From contig AZHQ01000017.1 in assembly GCA_000504605.1 (NCBI GenBank), forward strand, positions 1-15,685: a stretch of 15,685 nucleotides of DNA. Direction: 5' to 3'. A program made the translations under genes and the position numbers. The notes beneath the pieces were generated by a model that saw only the letters and a program-made list of their open reading frames with translations, was not told where the DNA came from and did no database searches. The stretch comes from an alpha proteobacterium SCGC AAA288-E13 (GTDB lineage Bacteria > Pseudomonadota > Alphaproteobacteria > Pelagibacterales > Pelagibacteraceae). This document shows positions 14,706-15,685 of the stretch, one piece after another. Each line of letters starts with the position of its first letter. The stretch's first letter is position 1.

Positions 14706-14747
14706 AACTGATGGTAACAAATATTTTCAAAAAAAGAAAAAGATGTA

Positions 14748-15140
14748 ATGAGTGAAAAAAATCTCATTCTAATTTGTGCTTTATTTGTTCATGCCGCAAA
14801 AATGGACGAAAATTATACTGACAAAGAGAAATCAATTATCCTAAAAGCTTTATCAGAAATATCTAATAAAAAGGAAAGTGATCTTAAAATTGTTCTTGAA
14901 GAGGCAGAAAGAAAAGAAAATCAATCCAATCAAATTTTGGAATTTACCAAAGAGGTAAAAAATTCTGAAAAAAACTTCAGACTTAAAATTCTTGAAGTTT
15001 TATGGAAAATCATATATTCAGATGGTGTTTTAGATATGTATGAGTCTGGTTTAATGAGAAAACTTAGCGGGTTACTTTATGTGAGCGATAAAGAAGCTGG
15101 GGATATAAAACAGTTAATTATTAAAAGTAAAATATCATGA
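14748..15140 (+). CDS. TerB-like helical protein
   Basis: 130 residues, all predicted helix, in two similar halves. Each half has a hydrophobic helix followed by an acidic turn: ALFVHAAKMDENYTDKE (11-27) and LWKIIYSDGVLDMYESGLMR (85-104). This [A/S]-x-DG-x-[V/L]-x-x-x-E pattern is the TerB signature (tellurite-resistance protein B / DUF533 relatives), where the acidic residues may bind a metal ion. No transmembrane segment. The role of stand-alone TerB proteins is unsettled; some help assemble membrane-associated complexes. Here it replaces the S4-domain and ferredoxin genes that I recall lying between helicase and carD in many alphaproteobacteria. ATG 14748 is in a purine-rich stretch but without a strict Shine-Dalgarno site. 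Confidence 0.8.
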   Translation: MSEKNLILICALFVHAAKMDENYTDKEKSIILKALSEISNKKESDLKIVLEEAERKENQSNQILEFTKEVKNSEKNFRLKILEVLWKIIYSDGVLDMYESGLMRKLSGLLYVSDKEAGDIKQLIIKSKIS

Positions 15141-15177
15141 TACCAATAATTACAAAAATGAAGAATATAAAATAAAT

Positions 15178-15685
15178 ATGCCAAGAAAAAAAACAATAAA
15201 AAAAAAAGTTAAAAAATATAAAAAAATAAAATCAAAAATAAAAGTTTATAAAAAAAAATTAAAAGCTTATAAAATAGGAAAAAATAAATTTCAACAAGTA
15301 AATATTTCATCGATTTCAAAAAATAACGAACAAAAAATTGAAATAGTAAAAATTAAAAAACAAGCTACAGAAAAGAGACTTTATAAAGTTAAAGACTATA
15401 TAGTTTATCCTAAACATGGTGTGGGACAAATTTTGTCAGTAGGTTTTAAAACTATTGGTGGGATAGAAGTACATTGTTATGATATTAAATTTGAAAAAGA
15501 TAAAGCAGTTGGATTGCTCCCAATAAATAAACAATCTCATTTAAGACCTTTATCAAGTGTAAATCAGATAAATAAAGCAATCAGTATTTTAAAAGGAAAA
15601 CCTAAAATAAAAAGAACAATGTGGAGCAGAAGAGCTCAGGAATATGAACAAAAGATCGTTTCAGGAAAAATCTATGAATTAGCAG
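15178..15685 (+). CDS. carD: CarD-family transcription regulator with lysine-rich N-terminal tail, partial
   Basis: CarD/CdnL proteins bind the RNA polymerase beta subunit and stabilise open promoter complexes, notably at rRNA promoters. The frame is open to the window end (169 codons). Residues 68-125 are the Tudor-like RNA-polymerase-interacting domain (YKVKDYIVYPKHGVGQILSV, then CYDIKFEKDKAVGLLPI). Then the C-terminal DNA-binding helices start (KGKPKIKRTMWSRRAQEYEQ, 139-158), with the conserved Trp149. The N-terminal 65 residues precede the normal start of the family and are mostly Lys (19 of the first 40), beginning MPRKKTIKKKVKKYKK. ATG 15178 is the only start that includes this tail; without it there is no Met or strong alternative near residue 65. 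The stop lies beyond the window. Confidence 0.92.
   Translation, partial: MPRKKTIKKKVKKYKKIKSKIKVYKKKLKAYKIGKNKFQQVNISSISKNNEQKIEIVKIKKQATEKRLYKVKDYIVYPKHGVGQILSVGFKTIGGIEVHCYDIKFEKDKAVGLLPINKQSHLRPLSSVNQINKAISILKGKPKIKRTMWSRRAQEYEQKIVSGKIYELA

Noticed and set aside
1..15685. CRISPR array, insertion sequence, integrase or attachment site, including next to tRNA-Arg
   Set aside because: No spaced direct repeats, transposase or integrase motifs, terminal inverted repeats or duplicated tRNA 3' end were seen.

Overview
The window is very A+T-rich and reads as a streamlined, probably marine alphaproteobacterium. The Pelagibacterales (SAR11) or a similar small-genome lineage (HIMB59/AEGEAN-169 type) are the best guesses. 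Support comes from an alphaproteobacterial-type Suv3-like RNA helicase close upstream of a CarD-family regulator, a TAXI-type TRAP transporter, very short intergenic gaps with gene overlaps, and a Lys/Asn/Ile-rich proteome. The exact lineage cannot be fixed from the sequence alone. I see no phage, insertion sequence or CRISPR array.

Left part (1-3060). A minus-strand gene cut by the window edge encodes the N-terminal 309 residues of a homodimeric-type pyruvate dehydrogenase E1 (AceE) with a lipoyl domain fused to its N-terminus. A tRNA-Arg(ACG) follows on the plus strand, then a DUF465 gene broken by one extra A in a nine-A run. Next comes a minus-strand protein with an extremely lysine-rich N-terminus containing a perfect 15-bp tandem repeat. 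A small membrane peptide and a PaaI-type hotdog thioesterase end this part on the plus strand.

Middle part (3060-12000). All genes are on the minus strand. In transcription order they are: a cupin protein and a DegT-type sugar aminotransferase (surface-polysaccharide type); a 71-residue protein resembling the N-terminal end of a glycosyltransferase; acetoacetyl-CoA synthetase; a class I/II aminotransferase; a TAXI solute-binding protein; a fused TRAP permease with a DUF3394/PDZ-like tail; and a DUF4346-like protein. The glycosyltransferase fragment overlaps the synthetase by ATGA, and the synthetase overlaps the aminotransferase by 8 bp. An intrinsic terminator lies between the binding-protein and permease genes and probably sets their expression ratio. 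The DUF4346-like gene probably starts 110 bp further upstream than its open frame, behind a second poly-A frame break.

Right part (12000-15685). Plus-strand genes encode a Suv3-like RNA helicase, a TerB-like helical protein and a CarD-family RNA polymerase-binding regulator with a long lysine-rich N-terminal tail, the last cut by the window end.

The most interesting points are the lipoyl-AceE fusion, the terminator inside the TRAP operon, the two homopolymer frame breaks in otherwise conserved small genes, the truncated glycosyltransferase fused by overlap to a ketone-body activation operon, and the two separate lysine-rich tails.
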